A stretch of DNA of 64,000 nt, from positions 62,001 through 126,000 of the forward strand of contig NZ_CABVIX010000001.1 in assembly GCF_902498185.1 (NCBI RefSeq). Direction: 5' to 3'. Source of the DNA: Pseudomonas fluorescens (GTDB taxonomy: Bacteria > Pseudomonadota > Gammaproteobacteria > Pseudomonadales > Pseudomonadaceae). The first letter of the stretch is position 1, and each line of letters opens with the position of its first letter. Positions 7,831 through 18,247 of this stretch are shown here, piece by piece. The notes beneath the pieces were generated by a model, which saw nothing but the letters and a program-made list of their open reading frames with translations, had not been told where the DNA came from and did not search any database. The position numbers and the translations under genes are program-made.

Positions 7831-10041
7831 ATGCGCACAGGGATGTTTGCGCTTGCGGGGGGAATGTTGTGCCTGGGCTGGTTGCCGGTGTTGCCATCTG
7901 TCGGATGGCTCTGCGCGCTGGTGCTCCTGGGGTTCGGCTGCCTGTGCACGCGGGGGTGGCCGCTGGGCGTCGGCGTGCTTGGCCTGTGCTGGGCCTGCTG
8001 GTCGGCGCAGGCGGCGCTGGATGGGCGGCTCGACCCGGCGCTGGACGGCCGCACCCTGTGGCTTGAAGGGCAGGTGGCAGGCCTGCCGGAGCGTGGCGAA
8101 CGCGTGGTGCGCTTCGAGCTTGAGGAGGCCCAGTCGCGCCGCGCCAAGCTGCCACGCCGCCTGCAATTGAACTGGTTCGATGGCCCGGCCGTGCGCAGCG
8201 GCGAGCACTGGCGCCTGGCCGTCTCGCTCAAGCGCCCCCACGGGCTGCTCAACCCCCATGGCCCTGACCGGGAAGCGCGCCTGCTGGCCAGGCGCATTGG
8301 CGGTACAGGCACGGTCAAGGCCGGCACCCTGCTGCAGCCCGCCACTGCCCGCTGGCGGGACGACCTGCGCCAGCGCTTGCTGAGAGTGGATGCGCAGGGC
8401 CAGCAGGCCACGCTGGTCGCCTTGGTGCTAGGTGATGGCACAGGTCTGGCCCGCGAAGACTGGCAGATCTTGCGCGACACCGGCACGGTCCACCTGATGG
8501 TGATCTCGGGTCAGCATATCGGCTTGCTGGCGGGGTTGATCTATGCGCTGGTTGCCGGACTGGCACGGCTGGGCTGGTGGCCACAGCGCCTGCCGTGGCT
8601 GCCTTGGGCCTGCGCGTTGGCCATGCTGGCCGCGCTGGGCTACGGTGGGCTCGCCGGCTTTCAGGTGCCGGTGCAGCGCGCCTGCCTGATGCTGGCGGTG
8701 GTGCTGCTGTGGCGCTTGCGCTACCGGCAATTGGGTGTGTTTCTTCCGCTGCTGCTGGCGCTCGATGCGGTGCTGATCTTCGAGCCGTTGGCGAGCCTGT
8801 TGCCAGGGTTCTGGTTGTCGTTCAGCGCAGTGGGCGTGCTGATCTTCACCTTTGCCGGGCGCCTTGGCGGCTGGCGCCCCTGGCAAGCCTGGACGCGCGC
8901 CCAGTGTGTGATAGCTGTCGGCCTGTTGCCAGCCTTGCTGGCGCTGGGCTTGCCGGTCAGCCTCAGTGCGCCATTGGCCAACCTGGTGGCGGTGCCGTGG
9001 ATCAGCCTGGCGGTGTTGCCGATCGCGTTGCTGGGCACCGTGCTGCTGCCGATTGCCGGCCTGGGTGAGGGATTGCTGTGGGTGGCAGGCGGCTTGCTCG
9101 ATGTGCTGTTCAGCTTACTGGAGAGGGTGGCGCAATGGCGTCCTGCATGGCTGCCCGAGCCGTTGCCGTGGTGGGCATGGGCGCTGGTCTGCACGGGTGC
9201 GGTGCTGGTGCTGCTGCCGCGCGGCCTGCCAGTGCGCGTGCCCGGCGCGGTGATGCTGCTGGCGCTATGGGTGCCCCGGGAGCAGATACCCGAAGGCGAG
9301 GTCGAAGTCTGGCAACTGGATGTCGGCCAAGGGTTGGCGATTGTGTTGCGTACTCGCCACCACACGTTGCTCTATGACGCCGGCCCAGCCATGGGCAAGG
9401 CCGACCTGGGCGAGTGGGTGGTGTTGCCGACCCTGCGCAAGCTGGGAGTGAGCCAGCTCGACCTGATGCTCATCAGTCATGCCCATGCCGACCACGCCGG
9501 GGGTGCGGGAGCCATCGCCCGTGGGTTGCCGATCACCCGGGTACTCAGCGGCGAGGCTGCGCAGTTGCCTGCGGCCCTGCAGGCCCGGCCTTGTATCAGC
9601 GGCGAGCGCTGGGAATGGGATGGCGTGTGGTTTTCGCTCTGGCGCTGGGCTGAGGGGCCGGACAGCAACCAGCGCTCGTGCGTGTTGCTGGTCGAGGCGC
9701 AGGGCGAGCGGCTGTTGCTGGCGGGCGACATCGAGGCGGCTGCCGAGCGTGCCTGGCTGGCCGCCACGCCGGTGCCGCGAGTCGACTGGTTGCAGTCCCC
9801 GCATCACGGTAGCCGCAGCTCATCCACCGAAGCGTTCATCAAGGCTGCCGCGCCCCGTGGCGTATTGATCTCGCGGGGCCTTCACAACGGCTTTGGCCAT
9901 CCCCATGCCGAGGTCATGGCGCGCTATCGGCGGCACGGGCTGCAGATCCATGACTCCGCGCTGCACGGCGCCTTGCGCCTGCGCCTGGGCAGCCATGGCG
10001 AGGTGGAAGCACTGCGCAGCCAGCGGCGCTTCTGGCGCTAG
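7831..10041 (+). CDS. comEC: DNA internalization-related competence protein ComEC/Rec2
   Basis: A 736-aa inner-membrane channel for uptake of single-stranded DNA. An N-terminal DUF4131/OB-like region is followed by the Competence domain with about eight helices (TVHLMVISGQHIGLLAGL motif). The C-terminal metallo-beta-lactamase-like domain has the metal motif SHAHADHAGG and a second His site in SPHHGSRSS. I chose the ATG at 7831 because GGAG lies about 8 nt upstream; an upstream ATG at 7786 has none. The gene runs into the exbB/exbD/lpxK group, as in P. aeruginosa (PA2984). Confidence 0.95.
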   Translation: MRTGMFALAGGMLCLGWLPVLPSVGWLCALVLLGFGCLCTRGWPLGVGVLGLCWACWSAQAALDGRLDPALDGRTLWLEGQVAGLPERGERVVRFELEEAQSRRAKLPRRLQLNWFDGPAVRSGEHWRLAVSLKRPHGLLNPHGPDREARLLARRIGGTGTVKAGTLLQPATARWRDDLRQRLLRVDAQGQQATLVALVLGDGTGLAREDWQILRDTGTVHLMVISGQHIGLLAGLIYALVAGLARLGWWPQRLPWLPWACALAMLAALGYGGLAGFQVPVQRACLMLAVVLLWRLRYRQLGVFLPLLLALDAVLIFEPLASLLPGFWLSFSAVGVLIFTFAGRLGGWRPWQAWTRAQCVIAVGLLPALLALGLPVSLSAPLANLVAVPWISLAVLPIALLGTVLLPIAGLGEGLLWVAGGLLDVLFSLLERVAQWRPAWLPEPLPWWAWALVCTGAVLVLLPRGLPVRVPGAVMLLALWVPREQIPEGEVEVWQLDVGQGLAIVLRTRHHTLLYDAGPAMGKADLGEWVVLPTLRKLGVSQLDLMLISHAHADHAGGAGAIARGLPITRVLSGEAAQLPAALQARPCISGERWEWDGVWFSLWRWAEGPDSNQRSCVLLVEAQGERLLLAGDIEAAAERAWLAATPVPRVDWLQSPHHGSRSSSTEAFIKAAAPRGVLISRGLHNGFGHPHAEVMARYRRHGLQIHDSALHGALRLRLGSHGEVEALRSQRRFWR

Positions 10042-10126
10042 CGCTGCAACGCCCGGCGACCTTCGGCAGATGAGCCCCTCTCGGTCCTATGGTAGAGTGG
10101 CGGACTTTTTCAGGGGGATATTCAAC

Positions 10127-10762
10127 GTGTGGGAATTGGTCAAGTCCGGTGGTTGGATGATGGTGCCGATCATTCTGAGTTCCATCGCTGCCATGGCTAT
10201 CGTTGCTGAACGTCTGTGGACCCTGCGCGCCAGCCGCGTGACCCCGCCCCACCTGCTCGGCCAGGTGTGGGTCTGGATCAAGGACAAGCAGCTCACCGGC
10301 GACAAGCTCAAGGCGCTGCGTGCCGATTCGCCACTGGGCGAGATCCTCGCCGCGGGCCTCGCCAATTCCCGGCACGGCCGCGAGATCATGAAGGAATGCA
10401 TCGAGGAGGCCGCTTCCCGGGTCATCCACGACATGGAGCGCTACATCAGCGCCCTGGGCACCATCGCCGCGATGGCGCCGCTGCTCGGCCTGCTCGGTAC
10501 GGTGCTGGGCATGATCGATATCTTCAGTGCCTTCATGGGCTCGCAGATGACGGCCAATGCCGCGGTACTGGCCGGGGGGATCTCCAAAGCCCTGGTCACC
10601 ACCGCGGCCGGCCTGATGGTGGGTATTCCTGCGGTGTTCTTCCACCGTTTCCTGCTGCGCCGCATCGATGAGCTGGTGGTGGGCATGGAGCAGGAAGCGA
10701 TCAAGCTGGTCGAAGTGATCCAAGGCGATCGCGAAGTCGAAGTGGCCGGAGGCAAGGCGTGA
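10127..10762 (+). CDS. exbB: MotA/TolQ/ExbB proton channel family protein
   Basis: A 211-aa inner-membrane protein starting with GTG (VWELVKSGGWMMVPI) behind a GGGGG-containing ribosome site. It has three transmembrane segments and the family core LGTIAAMAPLLGLLGTVLGMI. Partner of the overlapping ExbD/TolR-like protein; together they convert proton-motive force into mechanical work on a periplasmic or outer-membrane partner. The pair sits beside lpxK, as PA2983/PA2982 do, which suggests an envelope role rather than iron uptake. The symbol is by family only; TolQ-like would be equally fair. Confidence 0.88.
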   Translation: MWELVKSGGWMMVPIILSSIAAMAIVAERLWTLRASRVTPPHLLGQVWVWIKDKQLTGDKLKALRADSPLGEILAAGLANSRHGREIMKECIEEAASRVIHDMERYISALGTIAAMAPLLGLLGTVLGMIDIFSAFMGSQMTANAAVLAGGISKALVTTAAGLMVGIPAVFFHRFLLRRIDELVVGMEQEAIKLVEVIQGDREVEVAGGKA

Positions 10763-11193
10763 AGTTCCGGCGCAACCGACAGCGCGAGAATGTGGATATC
10801 AACCTGGCGTCCTTGATCGACGTGGTCTTCGTACTGCTGTTGTTCTTCGTGGTCACCACCACCTTCACCCGCGAGACCCAGTTGCGCGTCGAGCTGCCCG
10901 AGGCCGACAGCGCCACGGTAGCAACGGACGAGCAGGGCAAGCAGGTCGAAATCACCATCAGCGCCGAGGGCGTCTACTCGGTGAACAACAACCTGCTGCC
11001 CAAGAGCGACCTGGCGACCCTGAGCGAGGCGATCGAACAGGCGTCCGCTGGGGATCACCAGTTGCCGCTGTCGATCAGTGCTGACGGCAAGACGCCGCAC
11101 CAGGCCGTGGTCACTGCAATGGATGCCGCCGGCAAGCTCGGCTTCAGCCAGCTGCGCATGACCACCGTCGAGGCGGCCCAGGGGACGCCTTGA
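10759..11193 (+). CDS. exbD: biopolymer transporter ExbD/TolR family protein
   Basis: A 144-aa protein with one transmembrane helix near the N-terminus ([20 protein letters not shown], with the proton-relay Asp in LIDVVF) and a periplasmic domain ending [16 protein letters not shown]. It starts with GTG overlapping the exbB stop (GTGA), so it is translationally coupled. It is the partner of the preceding channel subunit. Confidence 0.9.
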   Translation: MKFRRNRQRENVDINLASLIDVVFVLLLFFVVTTTFTRETQLRVELPEADSATVATDEQGKQVEITISAEGVYSVNNNLLPKSDLATLSEAIEQASAGDHQLPLSISADGKTPHQAVVTAMDAAGKLGFSQLRMTTVEAAQGTP

Positions 11194-12188
11194 TGGCCTT
11201 CGCCGACCGCCTGCTCGCTGCCTGGTACACCGGTCACCCCGCGCTGGCGCTGCTGCGTCCGCTCGAAGCGTTGTACCGCAGAGTGGTACAACGCAAGCGC
11301 CTGCGTTTTCTCAACGGCGAGAGCCCAAGCTACCGCGCCCCGGTCCCGGTGGTGGTGGTGGGCAATATTACCGTCGGAGGGACCGGCAAGACGCCGATGA
11401 TCCTCTGGCTGATCGAGCATTGCCGAGCTCAGGGGCTGCGCGTTGGCGTGGTCAGCCGGGGCTATGGCGCCAAGCCGCCGCAGCTGCCCTGGCGGGTCAG
11501 GGCCGACCAGTCTGCAGGACAGGCGGGCGATGAGCCGTTGCTGATCGTCCAGCGTACCCAGGTGCCGCTGATGATCGACCCGGACCGCTCGCGGGCCGTG
11601 CAGGCGCTGCTGGACAGCGAACCCCTCGACCTGATCCTGTGTGACGATGGCATGCAGCACTACCGCCTGGCCCGTGACCTTGAGCTGGTGCTGATCGATG
11701 CCGCCCGTGGGCTTGGCAATGGCCGCTGCCTGCCGGCCGGGCCGCTGCGCGAACCGGTGGAGCGCCTGGCCGAAGCGGACGCGGTGCTGTTCAACGGCGC
11801 GCCGGCCGACCGCGACCAGGGCTTCGCATTCAGCCTGCAGCCCGTGGCCTTGGTCAATGTACGCAGCGGCGAGCGCCGCGGCCTGGGCCTCTTTCCCGCG
11901 GGCCAGGCGCTGCATGCCGTGGCTGGCATCGGTAATCCCCAGCGTTTCTTCAATACCCTGCAAGGGCTAGACTGGCAGCCGATACCACATCCCTTCGCCG
12001 ACCATGCGCAGTTCAGCGCCGAGAGCCTGGCGTTCAGTCCGGCGCTGCCGCTGGTCATGACCGAAAAGGACGCGGTGAAGTGCCGGGCCTTCGCGGCCCA
12101 GGACTGGTGGTACCTGGCAGTGGACGCAGTGCCTTCCCCGGCCTTCGTCGGCTGGTTCGACGCGCAGCTCAAGCGCTTGCTTCCCTGA
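11193..12188 (+). CDS. lpxK: tetraacyldisaccharide 4'-kinase LpxK
   Basis: A 331-aa inner-membrane-associated kinase that phosphorylates the 4' position of the lipid A disaccharide. It shows the P-loop [12 protein letters not shown], the catalytic region [19 protein letters not shown] and the lipid A kinase C-terminal part. The ATG at 11193 shares one base with the exbD stop (TGATG). A TTG just before it is less likely. Operon with exbB/exbD and kdsB. Confidence 0.95.
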   Translation: MAFADRLLAAWYTGHPALALLRPLEALYRRVVQRKRLRFLNGESPSYRAPVPVVVVGNITVGGTGKTPMILWLIEHCRAQGLRVGVVSRGYGAKPPQLPWRVRADQSAGQAGDEPLLIVQRTQVPLMIDPDRSRAVQALLDSEPLDLILCDDGMQHYRLARDLELVLIDAARGLGNGRCLPAGPLREPVERLAEADAVLFNGAPADRDQGFAFSLQPVALVNVRSGERRGLGLFPAGQALHAVAGIGNPQRFFNTLQGLDWQPIPHPFADHAQFSAESLAFSPALPLVMTEKDAVKCRAFAAQDWWYLAVDAVPSPAFVGWFDAQLKRLLP

Positions 12189-12225
12189 CTTTTCATTTTC
12201 CGGCCGATGGCCTCAAGGACTTTCC

Positions 12226-12411
12226 ATGGACACCAAACTGCTCGATATCCTTGCCTGCCCGATCACCAAGGGTCCGCTCAAGCTCAGCGCCGACAAGACC
12301 GAGCTGATTAGCAAGGGCGCAGGCCTTGCCTACCCGATCCGTGACGGCATCCCGGTGATGCTCGAAAGCGAAGCACGCACCCTGACCGACGACGAGCGCC
12401 TGGACAAATGA
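12226..12411 (+). CDS. Trm112-family (UPF0434/YcaR) protein
   Basis: A 61-aa protein beginning [18 protein letters not shown], with the CP motif and the [12 protein letters not shown] signature of the Trm112/YcaR family. The family includes zinc-binding activators of methyltransferases; the bacterial member between lpxK and kdsB has no settled role. It overlaps the kdsB start by 4 nt (ATGA), so the two are translationally coupled. Confidence 0.92.
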   Translation: MDTKLLDILACPITKGPLKLSADKTELISKGAGLAYPIRDGIPVMLESEARTLTDDERLDK

Positions 12412-13172
12412 GCCTGGACTTCACCGTGGTGATTCCTGCCCGCCTGCGCTCGACGCGCCTGCCGGGCAAGCCGCTGCTGCTGATCGCCGGCAAGCCGATG
12501 ATCCAGCATGTCTGGGAGCAGGCCCGCAAAAGCGCGGCCAGTCGCGTGGTCATCGCCACCGATGACGCCAGCATCCTCGAGGCATGCAAAGCCTTCGGCG
12601 CCGAGGTGCTGATGACCCGTGCCGACCATGAGTCAGGCACCGATCGTCTGGCCGAGGTTGCCGCGCAACTGGGCCTGGCAGCAGATGCCATCGTGGTCAA
12701 CGTGCAGGGCGACGAGCCGCTCATCCCAGCCGTGATCATCGACCAGGTGGCGGCCAACCTGGCCGCGCACCCCGAGGCTCGAATCGCCACGCTCGCCGAG
12801 CCGATCGATGAGCCTGAGGTGGTGTTCAATCCCAATGCGGTCAAGGTGGTCAGTGACCGTAACGGCCTGGCCCTGACCTTCAGCCGTGCGCCCTTGCCGT
12901 GGGCCCGGGACGTCTTCGCCAAAGGTCGCGATGAGCTGCCAGAGGGCGTGCCTTATCGCCGACACATCGGCATGTACGCTTATCGCGCGGGTTTTCTGCA
13001 TGACTTCGTCAGCTGGGGTCCATGCTGGCTCGAGCAGACCGAATCGCTGGAGCAGCTGCGGGCCCTGTGGCATGGCGTGCGTATCCACGTCGCCGATGCC
13101 ATCGAGGCGCCGCCGGTAGGCGTGGATACCCCGCAAGACCTGGAGCGCGTACGGCGCTTGCTGGAGGCCTGA
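12408..13172 (+). CDS. kdsB: 3-deoxy-manno-octulosonate cytidylyltransferase KdsB
   Basis: A 254-aa CMP-KDO synthetase that activates KDO for inner-core LPS. It shows the N-terminal nucleotide-binding motif [17 protein letters not shown], then [12 protein letters not shown] and RHIGMYAYR. It starts in an ATGA overlap with the Trm112 gene. In P. aeruginosa the next gene is ptpA; here murB follows after a single base. Confidence 0.96.
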   Translation: MSLDFTVVIPARLRSTRLPGKPLLLIAGKPMIQHVWEQARKSAASRVVIATDDASILEACKAFGAEVLMTRADHESGTDRLAEVAAQLGLAADAIVVNVQGDEPLIPAVIIDQVAANLAAHPEARIATLAEPIDEPEVVFNPNAVKVVSDRNGLALTFSRAPLPWARDVFAKGRDELPEGVPYRRHIGMYAYRAGFLHDFVSWGPCWLEQTESLEQLRALWHGVRIHVADAIEAPPVGVDTPQDLERVRRLLEA

Positions 13173-13173
13173 G

Positions 13174-14193
13174 GTGGCTGCGCAGTGGCAGGAACAGGTG
13201 TCCCTCAAGCCTTACAACAGTTTCGGCATCGACGTGAAGGCGCGCTATTTCACCCAGGTGCGCGACGACGTAGAGGTCCGCCAGGCTCTGGCGGGCGCGG
13301 CTGCAGAGGATGTCCCGGTGCTGGTGATCGGCGGCGGCAGCAACCTGCTGCTCACCGGTGATGTTCAGGCGTTGGTCATGCACATGGCCAGCCGCGGGCT
13401 TCGTGTGCTTGAAGACGATGGCGAGCGGGTGGTGGTGGAGGCCGAGGCCGGTGAGCCTTGGCATCCCTTCGTGCAGTGGGCTTTGCGCCAGGGCCTTACC
13501 GGCCTGGAAAACCTCAGCCTGATCCCTGGCACGGTCGGCGCGGCGCCGATGCAGAACATCGGCGCCTACGGTGTGGAGATCAAGGATGTGTTCGCCGGGC
13601 TCACTGCGCTCGACCGCCAAAGCGGCGAGACTCGTGAGTTCACCGTGGAAGAATGTGCATTCGCCTACCGTGACAGTGTGTTCAAGCGCAATTCTGGCCG
13701 CTGGCTGATCCTGCGCGTGCGCTTTGCCTTGCACCGCACCTTGCAGGCGCACCTGGAATACGGTCCGGTGCGCCAGCGCTTGCGCGAGCAGGGCATCGAG
13801 CATCCAACGGGGCAGGCCATCGGCGACGCGATCTGCGCTATTCGCCGGGAAAAGCTGCCTGATCCGGCCGAGCTGGGGAATGCGGGCAGTTTCTTCAAGA
13901 ATCCTGTGGTATCGATGGCGTTGGCCGAGCGGATTCGCGAGGAGCATCCAGGCGTGGTGGCGTACCCCCAGGGGGATGATCAGGTCAAGCTCGCGGCCGG
14001 CTGGCTGATCGAGCAGGCGGGGTGGAAGGGTTACCGTGAGGGCGATGCCGGCGTACACCGCTTGCAGTCGCTGGTGCTGGTCAACTATGGCCGGGCCACG
14101 GGGGCGCAGTTGCATGGGCTGGCCTGCAGGATCCAGGCGGATATTCACGAGCGTTTTGGTGTGGAGTTGGAGATGGAGCCGAATCTGTACTGA
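13174..14193 (+). CDS. murB: UDP-N-acetylenolpyruvoylglucosamine reductase MurB
   Basis: A 339-aa FAD enzyme of peptidoglycan precursor synthesis, reducing UDP-GlcNAc-enolpyruvate to UDP-MurNAc. It shows NSFGIDVKARYF near the N-terminus, the FAD motif GGGSNLLL, LIPGTVGAAPMQNIGAYG and the catalytic Ser in NAGSFFKNP. It starts with GTG at 13174 behind GGAGG inside the end of kdsB. There is no space for another gene between the two. Confidence 0.95.
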   Translation: MAAQWQEQVSLKPYNSFGIDVKARYFTQVRDDVEVRQALAGAAAEDVPVLVIGGGSNLLLTGDVQALVMHMASRGLRVLEDDGERVVVEAEAGEPWHPFVQWALRQGLTGLENLSLIPGTVGAAPMQNIGAYGVEIKDVFAGLTALDRQSGETREFTVEECAFAYRDSVFKRNSGRWLILRVRFALHRTLQAHLEYGPVRQRLREQGIEHPTGQAIGDAICAIRREKLPDPAELGNAGSFFKNPVVSMALAERIREEHPGVVAYPQGDDQVKLAAGWLIEQAGWKGYREGDAGVHRLQSLVLVNYGRATGAQLHGLACRIQADIHERFGVELEMEPNLY

Positions 14194-14227
14194 GCACCAC
14201 CCTCCCAGGATCGCGGTGACAGATATG

Positions 14228-14264
14228 AAAAAGCCCCGCCAGTGCGAACTGGCGGGGCTTTTTA
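14228..14264. terminator. bidirectional rho-independent terminator (murB / rne)
   Basis: A GC-rich stem (AGCCCCGCCAGT / ACTGGCGGGGCT) with a 4-nt GCGA loop is flanked by A-run and T-run, so it can stop murB transcription rightward and rne transcription leftward. Confidence 0.9.
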
Positions 14265-14278
14265 TTCAGCGTGGGGCA

Positions 14279-17200
14279 TCAACCGTGAGGTTTGTGCTCT
14301 TGGGCTGAGGCCAGGGCAGCAGCCTCGGCTTCACGCTTGCGGCGACGCACTTCACGCGGGTCGTTGGGCGCGCGGCCGTTCGGCAGGAAGCCGGTGGCAG
14401 CTTCCTGGGCCGCAGGCGCTTCGACGGGCGCAGGCTCGACAGCTACCGGGGCCTCTTCGACCGCTTCTGGTTGAACTTCGACAACCGGAGTTGGCGCTTC
14501 AACAACAGGGGCTTGGTCCACTGGCGCTTCAGCAGTCTCGGCTGTGACAGCCTCGGCCTGGACCACTGCTGGTTCGGCAGCAGGGGTTTCTTCGGCCGGG
14601 GCCGTGTAAACCGGTGCTTGCACAACAGGCTGTGGCACCACTTCGACCACTGGCTCGGCGCTCGGCTCGATCACGGCAACCGGTTCGCTGACAGGCTGTT
14701 CGACCACTGGGGTAGCGGCAACTTCGTCTGCGGCAGTCACGGCTTCGGCCGGAACGACTTCGACGGCAGGTTCAGCGCGCTCGCTTTCAACGGCTGGGGC
14801 TTCAGCGGGTTCAGCCTGACCAGTCGCCTCGGTGGCGCGCTCGGCTTGCTGGTGAGCTTGAGCTTCGGCATTGGCGCTGATGTTGCTGGTGGCAACGGCA
14901 GCGGTCACCGCCAGGCCTGCGGCCAGCTCGGCACCCAGGCCGGCAGGCTTGGGCTGCTCGTTCTGACCTTCGTCGGTGCCTTCAGCATTGCCTTCGGCTT
15001 CACCGCCTTCGATCAGGTCACCGTTGGCATCGCGTTGACGCTCGCGGCGGTTGCTGCGGCGACGCTGACCGCGGGAGCGGCGGCGTGGGCGTTCGCCCTC
15101 GGCGCCTTCCTGCTGATCGTCCTGCAACAGCTCTTCGTTCGGCAGTTGCTCTTCGGCAGCCTCTTCAACCAGTTCGGCCGATTGTGGCTGCTGCTCTTCA
15201 CGCGGTGGACGCGGCTGGCGCTCTTCGCGAGGAGCACGTTCTTCACGGGCAGGACGCTCTTCGCGAGGCGCACGTTCCTCACGCGGGGCGCGCTCTTCGC
15301 GAGGTGCGCGCTCTTCACGTGGGGCACGCTCTTCACGCGGTGCACGTTCTTCGCGGGCTACACGCTCTTCACGTGGGGCACGCTCCTCACGTGGTTGACG
15401 CTCTTCGCGGGCAGCGGGGGTAGCATCCAGCGGCTCGCGCAGTTCACGCACACGTTCTTCACGGTTGCCGCGACGCTCGTCACGCGCCTGGCGTGGCTGG
15501 CGTTCTTCGCGCGGAGCGCGCTCTTCACGGGGTGCGCGTTCTTCACGCGGGGCACGTTCTTCACGCGGGGCACGCTCTTCACGTGGGGCGCGTTCCTCGC
15601 GTGGCTGACGCTCTTCACGCGGGGCGCGCTCGGCACGTTCTTCGCGCGGCTTGCGCTCGTCGTCGCGGCGGCCACCGCGGTTGCGGCTCTGCTGGCGGCC
15701 GTTGCGGCGTTCTTCGTTGCGCTGCGGACGCTCGGCGGCAGGCTTCTCGGCGACGGCAGGGGCGGCGACAGGCTCTTCCTTGGCAGCGAACAGGCTGACC
15801 AGCGACTTCACCAGGCCTTTGAACAGGCTTGGCTCAGGGATGGCTGCCGGGGCAGGCGCCACAGGCGCGGCTGGCTGTGGCTCGGCGGTGGCGGGCACCG
15901 GGGCGTTGGCGCGGGCCGGAGCAGTCTTGACCGCGGCTTCCTGGCGAACCAGGGTGCGGGTGGCAGCGGTCTGCGGAACTTCCTCGACCTCGGCTGCGGC
16001 AATCTCGTAGCTCGATTGGGCGTTCAGCGCTTCGGGGTTGTCGTCGCGCAGGCGCTGGACTTCGAAGTGCGGGGTTTCGAGGTGGTCGTTCGGCAGGATG
16101 ATGATCCGCGCACGGGTGCGCAGTTCGATCTTGGTGATCGAGTTGCGCTTCTCGTTGAGCAGGAAGGCGGCTACCGGGATCGGCACCAGAGCACGAACCT
16201 CGGCGGTGCGGTCCTTCAGGGCCTCTTCTTCGATCAGGCGCAGGATGGCCAGCGACAGGGACTCGACGTCACGGATGATGCCGGTGCCGCTGCAGCGCGG
16301 GCAGACGATGCCGCTGCTCTCGCCCAGGGAAGGACGCAGGCGCTGGCGGGACATCTCGAGCAGGCCGAAGCGCGAAATGCGGCCGACCTGGACGCGGGCG
16401 CGGTCGGCTTCGAGGCACTCGCGGACCTTTTCTTCGACGGCGCGCTGGTTCTTGGCCGGGGTCATGTCGATGAAGTCGATGACGATCAGGCCGCCGATGT
16501 CACGCAGGCGCAGCTGGCGGGCGATTTCTTCAGCCGCTTCCAGGTTGGTCTGCAGTGCGGTCTCCTCGATGTCGCTGCCTTTGGTGGCGCGCGCCGAGTT
16601 GATGTCGATCGAGACAAGGGCTTCGGTCGGGTCGATGACGATCGAGCCGCCCGACGGCAGGTCGACCACGCGCTGGAAGGCGGTCTCGATCTGGCTTTCG
16701 ATCTGGAAGCGGTTGAACAGCGGGACGCTGTCTTCGTAGAGCTTGACCTTGCTGGCGTACTGCGGCATCACCTGGCGAATGAAGGTCAGGGCTTCTTCCT
16801 GGGCGTCGATGCTGTCGATCAGCACTTCGCCGATGTCCTGGCGCAGGTAGTCGCGGATGGCGCGGATGATGACGTTGCTTTCCTGGTAGATCAGGAACGG
16901 CGCGGCGCGGTCGAGGGACGCTTCCTTGATGGCGGTCCACAGCTGCAGCAGGTAGTCCAGGTCCCACTGCATCTCTTCACTGCTGCGGCCCAGGCCTGCA
17001 GTGCGGACGATCAGGCCCATGTCGGCGGGGGCAACCAGGCCATTGAGGGCTTCGCGCAGCTCGTTGCGCTCTTCGCCTTCGATGCGGCGGGAGATGCCAC
17101 CGGCGCGCGGGTTGTTCGGCATCAGCACCAGGTAACGGCCAGCCAGGCTGATGAAGGTGGTCAGGGCCGCGCCCTTGTTGCCACGCTCTTCCTTCTCGAC

Positions 17201-17503
17201 CTGGACAATGACTTCCTGGCCTTCGCTCAGGACTTCCTTGATGTTGACGCGGCCTTCGGGGGCTTTCTTGAAGTACTCGCGGGAAATTTCCTTCAGCGGC
17301 AGGAAGCCGTGACGCTCGGAGCCGAAGTCGACGAAGGCGGCTTCGAGGCTGGGCTCGATGCGAGTGATCTTGCCCTTGTAGATGTTGGCTTTTTTCTGCT
17401 CACGCGCGCCAGACTCGATGTCCAGGTCGTAGAGACGTTGACCGTCCACCAGAGCTACACGCAACTCTTCGGGTTGAGTTGCGTTAATCAGCATTCTTTT
17501 CAT
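14279..17503 (-). CDS. rne: ribonuclease E
   Basis: A 1074-aa endoribonuclease and degradosome scaffold. The start [20 protein letters not shown] is identical in style to E. coli Rne. The N-terminal half holds the S1 domain, the 5'-sensor/RNase H-like part and the DNase I-like catalytic part. The Zn-link is CPRCSGTG near residue 400. The C-terminal half is disordered and scaffold-like: an Arg/Glu APREER repeat block (residues about 600-760), an [15 protein letters not shown] basic patch, and an Ala/Pro/Glu/Val-rich tail ending [19 protein letters not shown] shared stem-loop terminator follows it. Confidence 0.97.
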   Translation of the reverse strand: MKRMLINATQPEELRVALVDGQRLYDLDIESGAREQKKANIYKGKITRIEPSLEAAFVDFGSERHGFLPLKEISREYFKKAPEGRVNIKEVLSEGQEVIVQVEKEERGNKGAALTTFISLAGRYLVLMPNNPRAGGISRRIEGEERNELREALNGLVAPADMGLIVRTAGLGRSSEEMQWDLDYLLQLWTAIKEASLDRAAPFLIYQESNVIIRAIRDYLRQDIGEVLIDSIDAQEEALTFIRQVMPQYASKVKLYEDSVPLFNRFQIESQIETAFQRVVDLPSGGSIVIDPTEALVSIDINSARATKGSDIEETALQTNLEAAEEIARQLRLRDIGGLIVIDFIDMTPAKNQRAVEEKVRECLEADRARVQVGRISRFGLLEMSRQRLRPSLGESSGIVCPRCSGTGIIRDVESLSLAILRLIEEEALKDRTAEVRALVPIPVAAFLLNEKRNSITKIELRTRARIIILPNDHLETPHFEVQRLRDDNPEALNAQSSYEIAAAEVEEVPQTAATRTLVRQEAAVKTAPARANAPVPATAEPQPAAPVAPAPAAIPEPSLFKGLVKSLVSLFAAKEEPVAAPAVAEKPAAERPQRNEERRNGRQQSRNRGGRRDDERKPREERAERAPREERQPREERAPREERAPREERAPREERAPREERAPREERQPRQARDERRGNREERVRELREPLDATPAAREERQPREERAPREERVAREERAPREERAPREERAPREERAPREERAPREERPAREERAPREERQPRPPREEQQPQSAELVEEAAEEQLPNEELLQDDQQEGAEGERPRRRSRGQRRRSNRRERQRDANGDLIEGGEAEGNAEGTDEGQNEQPKPAGLGAELAAGLAVTAAVATSNISANAEAQAHQQAERATEATGQAEPAEAPAVESERAEPAVEVVPAEAVTAADEVAATPVVEQPVSEPVAVIEPSAEPVVEVVPQPVVQAPVYTAPAEETPAAEPAVVQAEAVTAETAEAPVDQAPVVEAPTPVVEVQPEAVEEAPVAVEPAPVEAPAAQEAATGFLPNGRAPNDPREVRRRKREAEAAALASAQEHKPHG
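15196..15660. repeat. in-frame 18-bp tandem repeat encoding APREER in rne
   Basis: Two blocks of a hexapeptide repeat (mostly APREER, with [12 protein letters not shown] and PAREER variants; roughly six and seven clear copies) are separated by about 40 non-repeated residues. On the plus strand the unit reads like GCGCTCTTCACGNGGNGC. The near-identity of units at DNA level points to recent slippage or unequal exchange. It lies in the disordered RNA/protein-binding arm of RNase E. Confidence 0.85.
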
Positions 17504-18184
17504 GTAGTACCGTCGGTTTCCGGGCTGCCGGAAACGGCGTTCGGCACACACGACTTCTCATGGTCGGTGTCAGGGTGCGCAAAGGGTGGCGAGCCACCCC
17601 CGTGTCCAGCAACATTCAGTACCGACTGGTTGCCCAGTGCTGCCGAAGTCGCGACGACGCGTCCTGCTTGCTGTTGTGCCAGATGCACTCAGTCAGGAGG
17701 AGGAATCAGCCTTCGGCCGTGGACACCCTTGGGGCATCTTGATCAAGACCGGGTCCGCTCGCCGGGCCAAACAGTGGCCGGTGGCCGGACGCGGTACTAC
17801 ACGGTCCGATGGTTGTGCATCTCCACCCTACACGTATCCCTGATAATCGGGTGCTGCCGCGCGCTGAATCCGCAACGGGTTGCATTTATCGCCATCTCCT
17901 ACAGGGAGCTGGCGCATTCATGTCCAAGGCAGGTATTTCCGAAGCATTCGCCTGGGCTGCGTGGAAACGACGGTGTTGGCTGAGTACAGTGAAAAATAAC
18001 AGGTAAGGGGGTGAAACACCGCTCTTGTCGTTTTTTTTCGGTCTTCCGAACTCGGCGCTGGTGGCGATTCCAGGCATTCCGTAAACTGGCAAAAACCCCG
18101 TCGGACGGCCTCGCGTCCTGGTGAATTGCGTTGGCCAGGGCCGGCGCTGTGCCATGTGCCGCTGACCTACCGCTTTTGGCGGCG
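17504..18184 (-). promoter_or_regulatory. long 5' leader of rne
   Basis: About 680 nt separate the predicted rne transcription start near 18184 from the rne ATG at 17503. No convincing gene lies there on either strand. E. coli rne also has a long untranslated leader (rne5 element) through which RNase E cleaves its own mRNA and represses itself. By analogy this leader probably serves autoregulation. I could not confirm a conserved hairpin by eye. Confidence 0.5.
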
Positions 18185-18190
18185 TTCGCG

Positions 18191-18219
18191 ACTATAGCAG
18201 CAATCATTAAGTGCTTCAA
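18191..18219 (-). promoter_or_regulatory. sigma-70 promoter of rne
   Basis: On the minus strand TTGAAG (18219-18214) and TATAGT (18196-18191) are separated by exactly 17 bp. The transcription start would fall near 18184. Confidence 0.65.
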
Positions 18220-18241
18220 ATCCATCAAAAATTGTTATGAT
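18215..18241 (+). promoter_or_regulatory. possible rluC promoter overlapping the rne promoter
   Basis: TTCAAA (18215-18220) and TATGAT (18236-18241) are 15 bp apart and overlap the rne -35 region. The start of transcription would then be at or within a few bases of the rluC ATG. The -10 is good; the -35 and spacing are poor. Confidence 0.35.
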
Positions 18242-18247
18242 TCCCAA

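Noticed and set aside
15196..15660. Possible CRISPR-like array
   Set aside because: The repeat unit is 18 bp, contiguous without spacers and in frame with rne; there are no cas genes nearby.
14471..17983. A 1170-codon open frame on the plus strand opposite rne
   Set aside because: It is the antisense of RNase E; its length comes from GC-biased codons and the APREER repeat, its product is low-complexity, and it has no plausible start signal.
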